Positions 16,753-24,611 of a stretch of DNA of 30,285 nt are shown here, piece by piece (position 1 is the stretch's first letter; each line of letters opens with the position of its first letter). Below the pieces are notes generated by a model. The model was not told the DNA's origin. It did not search any database and saw only the letters and a list, made by a program, of their open reading frames with translations. The stretch spans positions 1 to 30,285 of the forward strand of contig JAEWIY010000057.1 in NCBI GenBank assembly GCA_023386835.1, in the 5' to 3' direction. The DNA comes from Verrucomicrobiota bacterium. Lineage in GTDB: Bacteria > Verrucomicrobiota > Verrucomicrobiia > Opitutales > Opitutaceae. Made by a program: the position numbers and the translations under genes.

Positions 16753-17946
16753 ATGTCAACCGCACCCGCGCCCCTTTCCACCTGGGCTCTTAACGTCTCG
16801 CCTTCGCCGACCCTCGCGGTCGACGCGCGCGCCAAAGCACTGCTCGCCGCCGGTGAGGACGTGTGCAGCTTCGCCGCCGGCGAACCGGACTTCGATACGC
16901 CGGAGCACATCAAGGAGGCCTGCATCGCCGCCCTGAAGTCGGGGAAAACCAAATACGCGCCGACGCCCGGCATCGAGCCGCTGCGCGCCGCGGTCGCCGA
17001 GCGCTACCAGCGCGAATACGGGCTCAAGGTGGCCACCGGCCAGGTGGTCGTGTCTCCAGGCGGCAAATACTCCTGCTATCTGGCGCTGGTCGCGACCTGC
17101 TCGCCCGGCGACGAGGTGATCGTGCCGGCGCCCTACTGGGTCAGTTATCCCGAGATGGTGAAGCTGGCCGGGGCCGTGCCGCGCCTGGTGCTGTGCGACG
17201 ACTCGACGGGGTTCAAGCTGACGCCGGCCGCGCTGGAGCAGGCCATCACGCCGAAGACCAAGCTCCTGATCCTGAACTCCCCCTCCAATCCGACCGGAGC
17301 CGTTTATACGCGGGCCGAGCTGGCGGAGCTCGTCGCCGTCGCGGTCCGGCACAACCTCTACATCCTTTCGGACGAGATGTATGAGCATCTCGTCTACGAC
17401 GGCGCGCAGCCGACGTGTGTCGCGACCCTGTCGCCGGAGGCGGAGGCCCGCACGGTGGTGGTGGCTGGTTTCTCCAAGACCTATTCGATGACCGGTTGGC
17501 GGTTGGGCACCCTGGTGGCCCCGGCCCCGATCGCGAAGGCGTGCGCGGAGATCCAGAGCCAGCAGACGAGCAATGCCACGACGTTTGCCCAGTTTGGCGC
17601 GCTGGCCGCGTTGAAGGAGCGGGAGAAGACCGCGGCGGCTCTGCAAACCATGCTGGCGGCCTTCGATCGTCGGCGGAAGTTCCTGCACACGGAGCTGAAC
17701 AAGATTCCGGGTATGCGCTGCCTGCTGGCCCAGGGCGCCTTCTACCTGTTTCCCAACATCTCCAGCTTCGGGCTGACCGACCAGGAGTTCTGCAGCCGGC
17801 TGCTCGATGAGCAGAAGGTCGCCGCCGTCCCGGGCAGCGCGTTTGGGGCCCAGGGTTTCCTGCGGCTCAGCTACGCGACCAGCGACGAGATCCTGGCCAA
17901 GGGTGTCGCCCGCCTGGCGAAGTTCTGCGCGAACCTGCGCGGTTGA
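16753..17946 (+). CDS. Class I/II pyridoxal-phosphate aminotransferase, aspartate aminotransferase-like
   Basis: The 397-residue enzyme has the fold-type I aminotransferase motifs. AAGEPDFDTPEHIKEA is near the N-terminus, YAPTPGIEPLRAAVA binds the cofactor region, and PAPYWVSYPEM and NSPSNPTGAVYT follow. DEMYEHLVYDG contains the Asp and Tyr that contact PLP, GFSKTYSMTGWRLG contains the Schiff-base Lys (about 242), and LRLSYATS supplies the carboxylate-binding Arg near the end. It best fits the AspB/AspC-like bacterial group that converts aspartate and 2-oxoglutarate to oxaloacetate and glutamate. Exact substrate range cannot be fixed from sequence. I chose the ATG at 16753; a TTG lies two codons upstream. 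It is a single-gene unit bounded by terminators on both sides. Confidence 0.92.
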   Translation: MSTAPAPLSTWALNVSPSPTLAVDARAKALLAAGEDVCSFAAGEPDFDTPEHIKEACIAALKSGKTKYAPTPGIEPLRAAVAERYQREYGLKVATGQVVVSPGGKYSCYLALVATCSPGDEVIVPAPYWVSYPEMVKLAGAVPRLVLCDDSTGFKLTPAALEQAITPKTKLLILNSPSNPTGAVYTRAELAELVAVAVRHNLYILSDEMYEHLVYDGAQPTCVATLSPEAEARTVVVAGFSKTYSMTGWRLGTLVAPAPIAKACAEIQSQQTSNATTFAQFGALAALKEREKTAAALQTMLAAFDRRRKFLHTELNKIPGMRCLLAQGAFYLFPNISSFGLTDQEFCSRLLDEQKVAAVPGSAFGAQGFLRLSYATSDEILAKGVARLAKFCANLRG

Positions 17947-17961
17947 CGCCGACAAAACATT

Positions 17962-17989
17962 GCGGGCGTGGCCGACAGGCCGCGCCCGC
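17962..17989. terminator. Bidirectional hairpin terminator between aminotransferase and transglycosylase genes
   Basis: GCGGGCGTGGCC pairs with GGCCGCGCCCGC (12 base pairs, one G-U) around a GACA loop. On the minus strand it is followed by TGTTTTG, giving the transglycosylase gene a better T-tract than the plus strand has. Confidence 0.75.
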
Positions 17990-18010
17990 GTTGGTGTCGC
18001 CGGAAAGCGG

Positions 18011-18631
18011 TTACGACTGGGAGACCAGGTTCGCCACCCGTTGCGCGTAGTGGCGGGATCCTGACGGAATCTTGCCCGAAAGCACGCGCGACAGCCCCGC
18101 GTTCCAGGCCAGGGCGACCTCGTACGGGGTCCCGGGGCGCCCATGCGCGCGCAGGCTGCGGACGATCCACTCGTAATGGCGCATCGCGACCAGCGTTGAG
18201 ATTTCCGGGTGATGCGCGCGCCGGAAATCCTCACGGGTGTGCTGGCGCCAGGTGGAACGACGGAACTGGTACAACCCACGCTCGCCCATTCGTCCGACGC
18301 AGGCAGGGTTGCCGCGTGATTCCACCTGCGCAATCGCCCGCAGCACCAGATCGGCTGTCGTGGGGCCGGGTTCGAACGCTTCGACCGCTTCCACCAACCC
18401 CGTCGCGTTGGACTCCGGCAAGGTGAAGGAAACAGCCACCAGCGTGTGCTCCGCGACCGGCGTGAGATCTGAGTTAAAGGTGAGCGTCAGAGGATCAGGA
18501 TCCGCAGTGCGCGGCCCGATTCCTTGCCACGAACCCCATGCCACCGCGATGCTCACCAAGCCGAGCAGGATGCACGAAAGAAGCCGAAAGTGACGCATCT
18601 GCTGCGGACGGCGAAGGACGACTGAGTTCAT
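18011..18631 (-). CDS. Lytic transglycosylase (SLT-like domain), membrane-anchored or secreted
   Basis: The protein has a basic N-terminus and a hydrophobic segment (RLLSCILLGLVSIAVAW), so it acts in the envelope. The C-terminal half is an SLT/lysozyme-like domain. AIAQVESRGNPACVG carries the probable catalytic Glu, followed by GERGLYQFRRSTWRQHT, a conserved HYEWIVRSL helix and ALAWNAGLSRV. Such enzymes cut the peptidoglycan glycan strand to leave an anhydro end. The GLYQF motif replaces the commoner GLMQ. The start is uncertain: ATG 18631 (preceded by GGGGA) gives 206 residues, an ATG at 18676 would give 221, and one nearer the hydrophobic core is also possible. It is divergent from the OsmC gene. 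Confidence 0.82.
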   Translation of the reverse strand: MNSVVLRRPQQMRHFRLLSCILLGLVSIAVAWGSWQGIGPRTADPDPLTLTFNSDLTPVAEHTLVAVSFTLPESNATGLVEAVEAFEPGPTTADLVLRAIAQVESRGNPACVGRMGERGLYQFRRSTWRQHTREDFRRAHHPEISTLVAMRHYEWIVRSLRAHGRPGTPYEVALAWNAGLSRVLSGKIPSGSRHYAQRVANLVSQS

Positions 18632-18954
18632 AGTTCCCCGGTGCGGGGGAGGGAATTTGAGCACCCGCCAAGCCATGAGTTCCCGACGGTTATGCAGGCC
18701 GCGTTGTATCAGCAGTTTGGATGATTACGTAAGCAGATACCCGACCAGGTGCCTCCGGCAAAACTGTCGGCGGATCTGACAAAGTGGGCTTCCTGAGTGG
18801 CCCCATTCGATTAGCGCGATCGTCGATTTCCCCGGGGTCAGACGTTATCCCCGGCAAACCCCCGCGATGTGTCAGGTTCCGCCCGATACGGAAGTTTCCG
18901 GTCGCGTGTTAGGCTGGCCCTCCGCCGGTGCCGTGCGCCGCGCGCCTTTTTCAC
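18632..18954. other. Divergent intergenic region, no gene seen
   Basis: This 323-base region lies between the transglycosylase and OsmC genes. It should contain both promoters. CGGAAGTTTCCG (18889-18900), a 5-base inverted repeat with a 2-base spacer, lies about 55 bases before the OsmC start and is a candidate operator. I found no coding frame, tRNA or convincing riboswitch. Confidence 0.4.
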
Positions 18955-19380
18955 ATGAAACGCAAAGCTTCCGCTGTCTGGCGCGGTGACCTCAAGTCGG
19001 GTCGCGGCACCATCTCCACTGAAAGTACGGTGTTGAAGGATACGGCTTACTCCTTCGGCACCCGGTTTGAGAACGGCCCGGGCACCAATCCCGAGGAGTT
19101 GATCGGAGCCGCCCATGCGGGCTGTTTCAGCATGGCGTTGTCGGCCGAGCTGCAGAAGGCGGGCTTCACCGCCGAGAGCATCTCAACCAGCGCGACGGTG
19201 ACGCTGGAGAACCATCCGCAGACCAGCTGGACCGTCACGCGTATCCACTTGGACACAACGGCCAAGGTCCCCGGCATCCAGACGGATCGTTTTGCCGAGA
19301 TTGCCGAGGGCGCCAAGGCGGGCTGCCCGATTTCGCGGCTGTTCAAGGCGGAGATCACCCTCGAGGCGCGGCTCGCCTGA
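18955..19380 (+). CDS. OsmC-family peroxiredoxin-like protein
   Basis: The 141-residue protein matches the OsmC/Ohr superfamily, which reduces organic hydroperoxides with a Cys pair. Cys57 is in HAGCFSMALSAEL and Cys124 in AGCPISRLFKAEI, both in the conserved positions. The N-terminal WRGDLKSGRGTI strand and NPEELIGAAHA, with the conserved Glu, are present. It resembles OsmC proper more than Ohr. The ATG at 18955 (MKRKAS) matches the normal N-terminus. The gene stands alone and converges on the sigma-factor gene 15 bases after its stop, with no clear terminator between. Confidence 0.93.
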   Translation: MKRKASAVWRGDLKSGRGTISTESTVLKDTAYSFGTRFENGPGTNPEELIGAAHAGCFSMALSAELQKAGFTAESISTSATVTLENHPQTSWTVTRIHLDTTAKVPGIQTDRFAEIAEGAKAGCPISRLFKAEITLEARLA

Positions 19381-19395
19381 GCCGGCGATGGGACT

Positions 19396-20601
19396 TCATG
19401 CGGCTCCGTAGGCCTCAGCCAGCCGGAGCTCGAGATGGCGGCGCTCGACGTCGTTTGTGACGAGCGCCAACGCCTGCCGGAACGCCTCGGCGGCTTCCTG
19501 GTGACGACCCAGCCGCAACAGGAGTTCGGCGCGTGTCGCGGGCAGCAGGTGATACTGCGGCAGGTGCAAGTTTTCCAGCAGTCGCAGGCCCGCGGCCGGG
19601 CCCTCCGCCATCGCCACGGCCACGGCGTGGTTCAGCTCGACCACGGGCGAGGGCTGGATGTCACGAAGCATTCGATACAATGCGACGATCTGCGGCCAGT
19701 CCGTGTCCGCCGCCTGACGGGCGTTCGCGTGCACTGCGGCGATCGCAGCCTGGAGGGCGTAGCGCCCGGCGGGACCGGCCCGCAGGACGCGGTCGATGCG
19801 CTGCCGACCTTCCTGGATCTGCTCCTGGTTCCACTTGGAGCGGTCCTGCCGGTCGAGCGGGATCAAGGTCCCGTCGGTGGCTGTGCGGGCGGCGCGGCGC
19901 GCATCCTGCAAAAGGAGCAGCGCGAGCAGGGCTTCGGCTTCGGTGGCCTGGGGGAGCAATTCGACCAGATCCCGCGCCAGGTGGATGGCCTCCGCGCAGA
20001 GGTCGGCGCGCACGAGATCCGCACCTGCGCTGGCGGTGTAACCTTCGTTGAAAACAAGGTAGAGGACGGCGAGCACCGCATCGAGACGCGCCGGCAGTTC
20101 GTTTTCCTCCGGCACTTCGAAGGGGATGCCGGCCAGTTTGATCTTTGCCTGCGCGCGCACCAGGCGCTGGGCGAGGGTGGGGACCGGCACGAGGAATGCG
20201 CGGGCAATCTCCTCCGTCCGCCGGCCGCAGACCGTGCGCAGCGTCAGTGCGACCTGAGCTTCGGGCGCGAGGGCGGGATGACAGCACGTGAAAATCAAAC
20301 GCAACCGGTCGTGCGGTGCGGGAGCTGAGACATCCTGGGTCAACCGGGCGATCATCTCGTCCTGTTGCGAACGGAAACGTTCTCGGCGGCGGATCTGGTC
20401 AATGGCCTTGTGACGGGCGGTGGTGAGCAGCCAAGCGGCCGGCTCCTCGGGCGTGCCGCGATCGGGCCAGCTGGTCCAGGCGACGGCGAAGGCCTCCTGC
20501 AACGCGTCTTCCGCGAGCGCGAAATCGCCCACCACGCGGATCAGACTCGCGAGCAGCCGTCCGTATTCACGTCGATAAAGTGCAGCGAAGTCCAGGGACA
20601 C
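19396..20601 (-). CDS. ECF42-type RNA polymerase sigma factor with C-terminal DUF6596/TPR-like extension
   Basis: The 401-residue protein begins with a sigma-70 region 2 (YRREYGRLLASLIRVVGDFA ... AEDALQEAFAVAWTSWP) and ends region 2 with WLLTTARHKAIDQIRRRERF. Region 4 follows (ALTLRTVCGRRTEEIARAFL ... TLAQRLVRAQAKI). The remaining about 230 residues are a helical extension starting with the conserved YLVFNEGYTA motif and ending in TPR-like helices (AELLLRLGRHQEAAEAFRQA). This architecture defines ECF42 sigma factors, which have no classical anti-sigma factor and are linked to DGPF-domain proteins. The gene just upstream is such a protein, 63 bases away, on the same strand. Confidence 0.93.
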   Translation of the reverse strand: MSLDFAALYRREYGRLLASLIRVVGDFALAEDALQEAFAVAWTSWPDRGTPEEPAAWLLTTARHKAIDQIRRRERFRSQQDEMIARLTQDVSAPAPHDRLRLIFTCCHPALAPEAQVALTLRTVCGRRTEEIARAFLVPVPTLAQRLVRAQAKIKLAGIPFEVPEENELPARLDAVLAVLYLVFNEGYTASAGADLVRADLCAEAIHLARDLVELLPQATEAEALLALLLLQDARRAARTATDGTLIPLDRQDRSKWNQEQIQEGRQRIDRVLRAGPAGRYALQAAIAAVHANARQAADTDWPQIVALYRMLRDIQPSPVVELNHAVAVAMAEGPAAGLRLLENLHLPQYHLLPATRAELLLRLGRHQEAAEAFRQALALVTNDVERRHLELRLAEAYGAA

Positions 20602-20664
20602 GGGAGCTGGTCAGCGGTAGCAGGAAGGGCTTCGCGAGCCGTGTGTTTGGTCGTGACCGGGTGG

Positions 20665-21036
20665 CTACTCCGGTTCGGTGCAGTCGCTGCCGGGAACGAG
20701 CGGCCGGAGTTCGACGGTGGAACCGAAGCGGAGCGCCGGAAATGCGCGCGCGATCGCGAGCGCTTCGTCCAGGTTGCGGCACTCCAGGAGTTCGAAACCG
20801 CCGAGCGCCTCCTTGGTCTCCGCAAAGGGGCCGTCGGTCAGGGTAACGGCTCCGTTTTGCACGCGCAGGGTGGTGGCGGTGGAGGTGGGCTGCAGCCCGG
20901 CGGCGCCCTTGGTCTGACCGGCGCGTTCGAGCGCGGCGTGCCATTCGCCGCATTCGCGGTGCACCGCGTTGCGCTCAGCTTTCGTGAGCTGGGCGAAGGA
21001 GGCTTCGTGGTGATAAATGAGGAGGACGTAATTCAT
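20665..21036 (-). CDS. DGPF/YCII-domain protein, partner gene of the ECF42 sigma factor
   Basis: This 123-residue single-domain protein starts with MNYVLLIYH and contains the signature TDGPFAETKEALGGF (DGPF at residues 68-71), followed by the DEALAIARAFP helix. It is a ferredoxin-like YCII fold. DGPF proteins are consistently encoded beside ECF42 sigma factors and are often their regulatory targets; their biochemical activity is not settled. It is the first gene of the unit and the sigma factor follows. Confidence 0.92.
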   Translation of the reverse strand: MNYVLLIYHHEASFAQLTKAERNAVHRECGEWHAALERAGQTKGAAGLQPTSTATTLRVQNGAVTLTDGPFAETKEALGGFELLECRNLDEALAIARAFPALRFGSTVELRPLVPGSDCTEPE

Positions 21037-21116
21037 GGATCAGGGGTAAACGCCACCGATAGGCTGGCGTCACGGGTTGGTCGTCGGATCGCGTCGCTTT
21101 TCGACATAGAGCCCGT

Positions 21117-21938
21117 TTATTTTTCGTTCCGTTTCCAAAAGGCGATCACCTCGCGCCACCACGCTTCAGTCGGATTGAACGACAGCGTGTTGTGACTTTG
21201 GCCGGCCTGGACGCGCAGGAGTTTGGGGCCGGTGTATCCGTCGTGCAACTTCCGCCCGAGTTCGGACGGCACGCTCTCGTCGTTCTCCGCGAGGAGAAAG
21301 GCGACCGGTCCGGTGAAGCGGCTGAGGGTGGCGGCATTGTCGTAACGCTCACGCAGCAGCAGATTCACCATCCACCCCGGGTAGTGCTGTCGCGCCACCT
21401 CCCGCAGTGAAGAGAAGGGCGTGACCAGGAGCAAACCGGCCACCCGATTGGGCCGCTGCGACGCCAGAGCACACGCGACACCGCTGCCCAAGGATTCGCC
21501 GGCCAGGTAAACGCGTGGATGATCGATGGGCGACAAGGCGGCCAGTGCCTCTTCCGCCGCGTGCACGAAGGCGGGCTCGCTGGGTTCACCGGGCCGCGAT
21601 CCGTAACCTGGATACTCCATCAAATAGACGGGCCACGGCTGTGGCTCGGTTGCGCGTTGAAACCCTGCCACGTAAGCCGCCCGCTGGGCCGCATGGCCGG
21701 CGTTGCCATGGAAAAGGATCACGGCCGGCCGCGGGCTCCGCGCCGTGGACGGACGAACCGGCGTCTTCCAGCCGATGCGTTCGCCCGCCGCGTTGGTCCA
21801 CGGCTCCAGCCCGGCGGCTTGCGCTAAGGGCCGCAGGCGCGCCTCAGCCAGCCGCTCAGGGTAGTAGATGAAGGAACGATCACATCCGCCCATGAACACC
21901 GCGGCCACCAGCCAGACGAGCCGCGCCAGCCGTATCAC
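21117..21938 (-). CDS. Lipoprotein alpha/beta hydrolase
   Basis: From the GTG at 21938 the protein is 273 residues. It begins MIRLARLVWLVAAVFMGGCD, a near-ideal lipoprotein signal with Cys19; the lipobox MGGC is slightly off consensus. The hydrolase core has FHGNAGHAAQRAAY (oxyanion region), MEYPGYGSRPGEP, nucleophile elbow AGESLGSG (Ser149), acid LLAENDESVP (Asp220) and AGQSHNTL (His249), like the BEM46/YqiA-type serine hydrolases. Asp at +2 after the lipidated Cys would mean inner-membrane retention under E. coli rules. The GTG overlaps the stop of the upstream mini-protein as GTGA. An ATG at 22025 would add an unlikely basic extension overlapping that gene by about 90 bases. Substrate unknown. 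Confidence 0.87.
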   Translation of the reverse strand: MIRLARLVWLVAAVFMGGCDRSFIYYPERLAEARLRPLAQAAGLEPWTNAAGERIGWKTPVRPSTARSPRPAVILFHGNAGHAAQRAAYVAGFQRATEPQPWPVYLMEYPGYGSRPGEPSEPAFVHAAEEALAALSPIDHPRVYLAGESLGSGVACALASQRPNRVAGLLLVTPFSSLREVARQHYPGWMVNLLLRERYDNAATLSRFTGPVAFLLAENDESVPSELGRKLHDGYTGPKLLRVQAGQSHNTLSFNPTEAWWREVIAFWKRNEK

Positions 21939-22177
21939 GCGGCCGGGGCGCCGTCGACCGGCTTGGGATTGTCTTGGAGGCGTGAGGGTTTGCTTGTCCC
22001 CGTCGACGTCCCGCGGCGGACGCACGTGGGCTCGTCATCCCGCTCCGACTCGCTGCAGCACGAGCCACGGGACGCATAACAATCCGTACACAACGCTGCG
22101 TCTTCAAAGGCGTACGCACCAAACCGGCCGCACGCGTCGCAGGCGAGTTGAGGGTTAAAGGACACCGCGTGCGTCAT
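21935..22177 (-). CDS. Small Cys-rich zinc-ribbon-like protein coupled to the hydrolase
   Basis: This 80-residue protein has CDAC (13-16) and CTDC (30-33) separated by 13 residues, then GSCC (38-41). This is a likely zinc-binding mini-domain in the order CGRFGAYAF ... LCTDCYASRGSCCSES. The C-terminal half is polar and probably disordered. The reading frame is open from ATG 22177, with GGAG 11 bases upstream, and it ends in a GTGA overlap with the hydrolase start. Cys spacing this regular in a GC-rich frame is unlikely by chance, and similar short proteins seem familiar from Opitutaceae, though I cannot verify that here. Function unknown. Confidence 0.7.
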   Translation of the reverse strand: MTHAVSFNPQLACDACGRFGAYAFEDAALCTDCYASRGSCCSESERDDEPTCVRRGTSTGTSKPSRLQDNPKPVDGAPAA

Positions 22178-22305
22178 CGTCGGGACGGCTCCAACTTGTG
22201 AGCGGGGCGCGGAACCGCAAGCGTGGCCACCGTCGGAGCGACGAAGTTCGATTTTTTTCGCACAATCATGTCCCTTGGCGCGTCCTTAGTCCGTTAGTTT
22301 CTCTG

Positions 22306-23304
22306 ATGAGCCGCCGCGTTATGCACGACTTCTCGCCGTCGCCGATGTTCGACCCGGCCCGGGCCCATTCGCCACGACGACATCCGGAGGGACGTCTCGT
22401 CATTCGCGCGCGGGGCGTGCAGAAACAGTTTGGCTCATTTTCCGCGTTGCAGGGACTCGACCTGGAGGTGCGCGCGGGCGAGTGCGTGGGGCTGATCGGG
22501 CCAAATGGCGCGGGCAAATCCACCTTCATCGGCTGCCTTTACGGGGTCGTCCAACGCAGCGCGGGTGAACTGGAGGTCTTCGGCCGGGACCCGGCGACGG
22601 CGGCGCGCGACATCAAGCGACAGCTCGGCGTGGTGACGCAGGAGAACGCGCTCGATGAGGAACTCACGGTGATTGAGAACATGCGCGTGTACGCGCGCTT
22701 TGTCGGATTGAATGTGTCCGAGGCGCAGCCCCGCATTGATGCGCTGCTCGAACAGATGGCGCTCGATCACAAGCGCGATGCGACGATCAAGATGCTGTCG
22801 GGCGGGATGAAGCGACGATTGACGTTTGTGCGCGCGTTGCTGGCCGATCCGCAGCTGCTGATTCTCGACGAGCCGACCACCGGGCTCGATCCGGCGGTGC
22901 GGCACCTGTTGTGGGAGAAGGTACTGGCGCTGCGGCAGGCCGGCAAAACCGTGCTCGTGACGACGCACTACATGCATGAGGCCGAGATCCTGTGTGATCG
23001 TATCATCATTTTGAATCGAGGCGCAGTCGTCGGCACGGGTGGACCGCGTGAGTTGATCGCGCGCGAGTCGCCGGGTTACGTCGCCATCTTCGCACCGGAT
23101 CAGGAGGAACATCTGCGCACTCACCTGGCGCCGGGCTGGCAACTGTTTCACCAAGGGCGGCAATGCTGCGTGCGAGCGCCCGCTTTGGAGGACCTGCTGG
23201 AACTTCAGCAACGGGCGGGCATCACGGCGCTGCAACTCCGGCCTGCCAATCTGGAGGATGTGTATCTGAAACTGACGGGACGGGAGCTCGCCGACGATGA
23301 GTGA
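22306..23304 (+). CDS. ABC exporter ATP-binding protein (NodI/DrrA-like)
   Basis: This is a single ABC ATPase domain with Walker A GPNGAGKST, Q-loop VVTQENALDEELTVIENM, signature LSGGMKRRLTFVRALL, Walker B LLILDEPTTGLDP and switch TTHYMHEAE. The short C-terminal extension (LEDVYLKLTGREL) is typical of the NodI/DrrA class of ABC-2 exporters. It powers export by the permease encoded next, whose start overlaps its stop by 8 bases (ATGAGTGA). The start is uncertain: ATGs at 22306, 22321 and 22345 precede the conserved LVIRARGVQKQFG segment, and none has a good Shine-Dalgarno. The substrate could be an oligosaccharide, lipid or small metabolite. Confidence 0.9.
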   Translation: MSRRVMHDFSPSPMFDPARAHSPRRHPEGRLVIRARGVQKQFGSFSALQGLDLEVRAGECVGLIGPNGAGKSTFIGCLYGVVQRSAGELEVFGRDPATAARDIKRQLGVVTQENALDEELTVIENMRVYARFVGLNVSEAQPRIDALLEQMALDHKRDATIKMLSGGMKRRLTFVRALLADPQLLILDEPTTGLDPAVRHLLWEKVLALRQAGKTVLVTTHYMHEAEILCDRIIILNRGAVVGTGGPRELIARESPGYVAIFAPDQEEHLRTHLAPGWQLFHQGRQCCVRAPALEDLLELQQRAGITALQLRPANLEDVYLKLTGRELADDE

Positions 23305-24073
23305 AGCCGTGATTTCGCTGCAACTGGCCTGGCATGTGGTCGTCCGCAACTGGGTCGTCTATCGCAAGGATTTCCTGGCGAACATCTCTCCTACGCTGGC
23401 CGACCCGGCGTTGATGATGACGGCGCTCGGCATGGGCCTTTCGCCCTTTATCGGGCGGATCAACGGCCTCACGTATGCTGAGTATCTGGCGCCCGGCATG
23501 GTCGCCACGACCGCGCTGTTCACGGCGTTTTTCGAGTCCAGCTACGGATTCTATGTTCGCATGACCTTTGAATCCATTTTCAAGGCCATGCTCACGACGC
23601 CGATCGGTGTGCGAGAGATCGTGCTCGGTGAATACCTTTGGGGATTCATCCGTGCCGCGATGATGGGCGGAACGGTGGGACTCGTGCTCGCCGTGATGGG
23701 CCTGTTGATCAACCCCTGGGCGTTGCTGATCTTCCCGCTGGTCGCGGGTTTGCTGGCGGTGCCTTGTGGCGCGATCGGCTTGTTGGCGGCGTCCAAGGTC
23801 AGAAACATCAATCAATTCCAGACCGTCTACTCGTTTCTGATCGCGCCGATTTACTTCCTCTCCGGCGTCTTCTTCCCGCTGGATGACCGTCCGATTCTCG
23901 GCGTGATCGTGCAGGTGTCACCGTTTTATCACGGCGTGCGGCTGCTGCAGATGAGCGCGTGGGGACGTGGCACGGCTGTGGAGTGGGCCATTCATCTCGC
24001 CGCGCTGCTGGGTTTCGCGCTCGTGCTGGGTCTCTGGTCGCACGGGCGTATCCAGAAGAAACTGACCACGTGA
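23297..24073 (+). CDS. ABC-2 type exporter permease (NodJ-like)
   Basis: The 258-residue protein has six predicted transmembrane helices in the ABC-2 pattern. An N-terminal amphipathic part (VVRNWVVYRKDFLANI) leads into the conserved YLAPGMVATTALFTAFFESSYG and FESIFKAMLTTPIG segments. FLIAPIYFLSGVFFPLDD and VSPFYHGVRLLQ are the family's signature regions near the last helices. It pairs with the preceding ATPase. Its stop codon overlaps the GTG of the next gene (GTGA at 24070-24073), so three genes are translationally coupled. Confidence 0.92.
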   Translation: MSEAVISLQLAWHVVVRNWVVYRKDFLANISPTLADPALMMTALGMGLSPFIGRINGLTYAEYLAPGMVATTALFTAFFESSYGFYVRMTFESIFKAMLTTPIGVREIVLGEYLWGFIRAAMMGGTVGLVLAVMGLLINPWALLIFPLVAGLLAVPCGAIGLLAASKVRNINQFQTVYSFLIAPIYFLSGVFFPLDDRPILGVIVQVSPFYHGVRLLQMSAWGRGTAVEWAIHLAALLGFALVLGLWSHGRIQKKLTT

Positions 24074-24507
24074 GCCCGAAGCCCGCTTCCGCCGACGCTG
24101 GCGGCGTGCAGGTGGAGCTGCGCGCCGCGCGCTTGCCGTACGTCGGACGGATCGCGTGGCACCATTGGTTTGTCGTCCGGCGGCCAGGAGCGGAGGACCG
24201 TTGGGAGGTCTGGCAACGGGCCGATGCGGGTGGGCAATCGTGGGGCCACTTGCACCGCAACCTGCTGCCGCCGCTGCAGGGGGTGGGAAATGGGGAAAGC
24301 TGGCCGCTGCGGCAGTGGTCAGGGGAGCCGGCCGAGAGGCTGGCCCAACGAATCGAAGCGTCGCCCCAGACGTACCCGCACCGGTCGCGTTATGCCTTCT
24401 GGCCAGGGCCTAACAGCAACTCGTACGTTCAGTGGATCCTCGGGCAGGAGCACCGGCTGACGTGGCAGGGGTGGGGCCGTCGGCGCGGTGATCAAGCGTC
24501 GGCCTGA
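24070..24507 (+). CDS. DUF3750-type protein at the end of the exporter operon
   Basis: The 145-residue protein starts at GTG 24070, overlapping the permease stop as GTGA. The C-terminal YAFWPGPNSNSYVQWIL is the DUF3750 hallmark, and the RIAWHHWFVVRRPG segment near the start fits the same family. DUF3750 proteins are of unknown function. Here it carries no signal peptide or membrane helix, so it is probably cytoplasmic. The tight coupling to the exporter implies a shared task, such as handling the exported compound. An alternative open frame extends upstream to 23959 but would lie inside the permease gene. Confidence 0.75.
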   Translation: MSPKPASADAGGVQVELRAARLPYVGRIAWHHWFVVRRPGAEDRWEVWQRADAGGQSWGHLHRNLLPPLQGVGNGESWPLRQWSGEPAERLAQRIEASPQTYPHRSRYAFWPGPNSNSYVQWILGQEHRLTWQGWGRRRGDQASA

Positions 24508-24611
24508 CACTGTTCTCGAGTGCGGTCGCCTGCGCGGGTGCCGCAGATTTTCAGCGCCGGTGTCCGGCGGCCGTCGGTTCGAACGTTGATCTGGGTGAAT
24601 ACCCGTCACTC

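Noticed and set aside
18721..18840. On the minus strand, GGCCACTCAGGAAGCCC followed by GTCAGATCCGCC resembles the 3' half of a cobalamin riboswitch
   Set aside because: No matching 5' half or B12 core is present, and the downstream gene is a transglycosylase. A c-di-AMP (ydaO-type) riboswitch, expected for wall enzymes, also lacks its conserved GTCAGCTAACCTCG segment.
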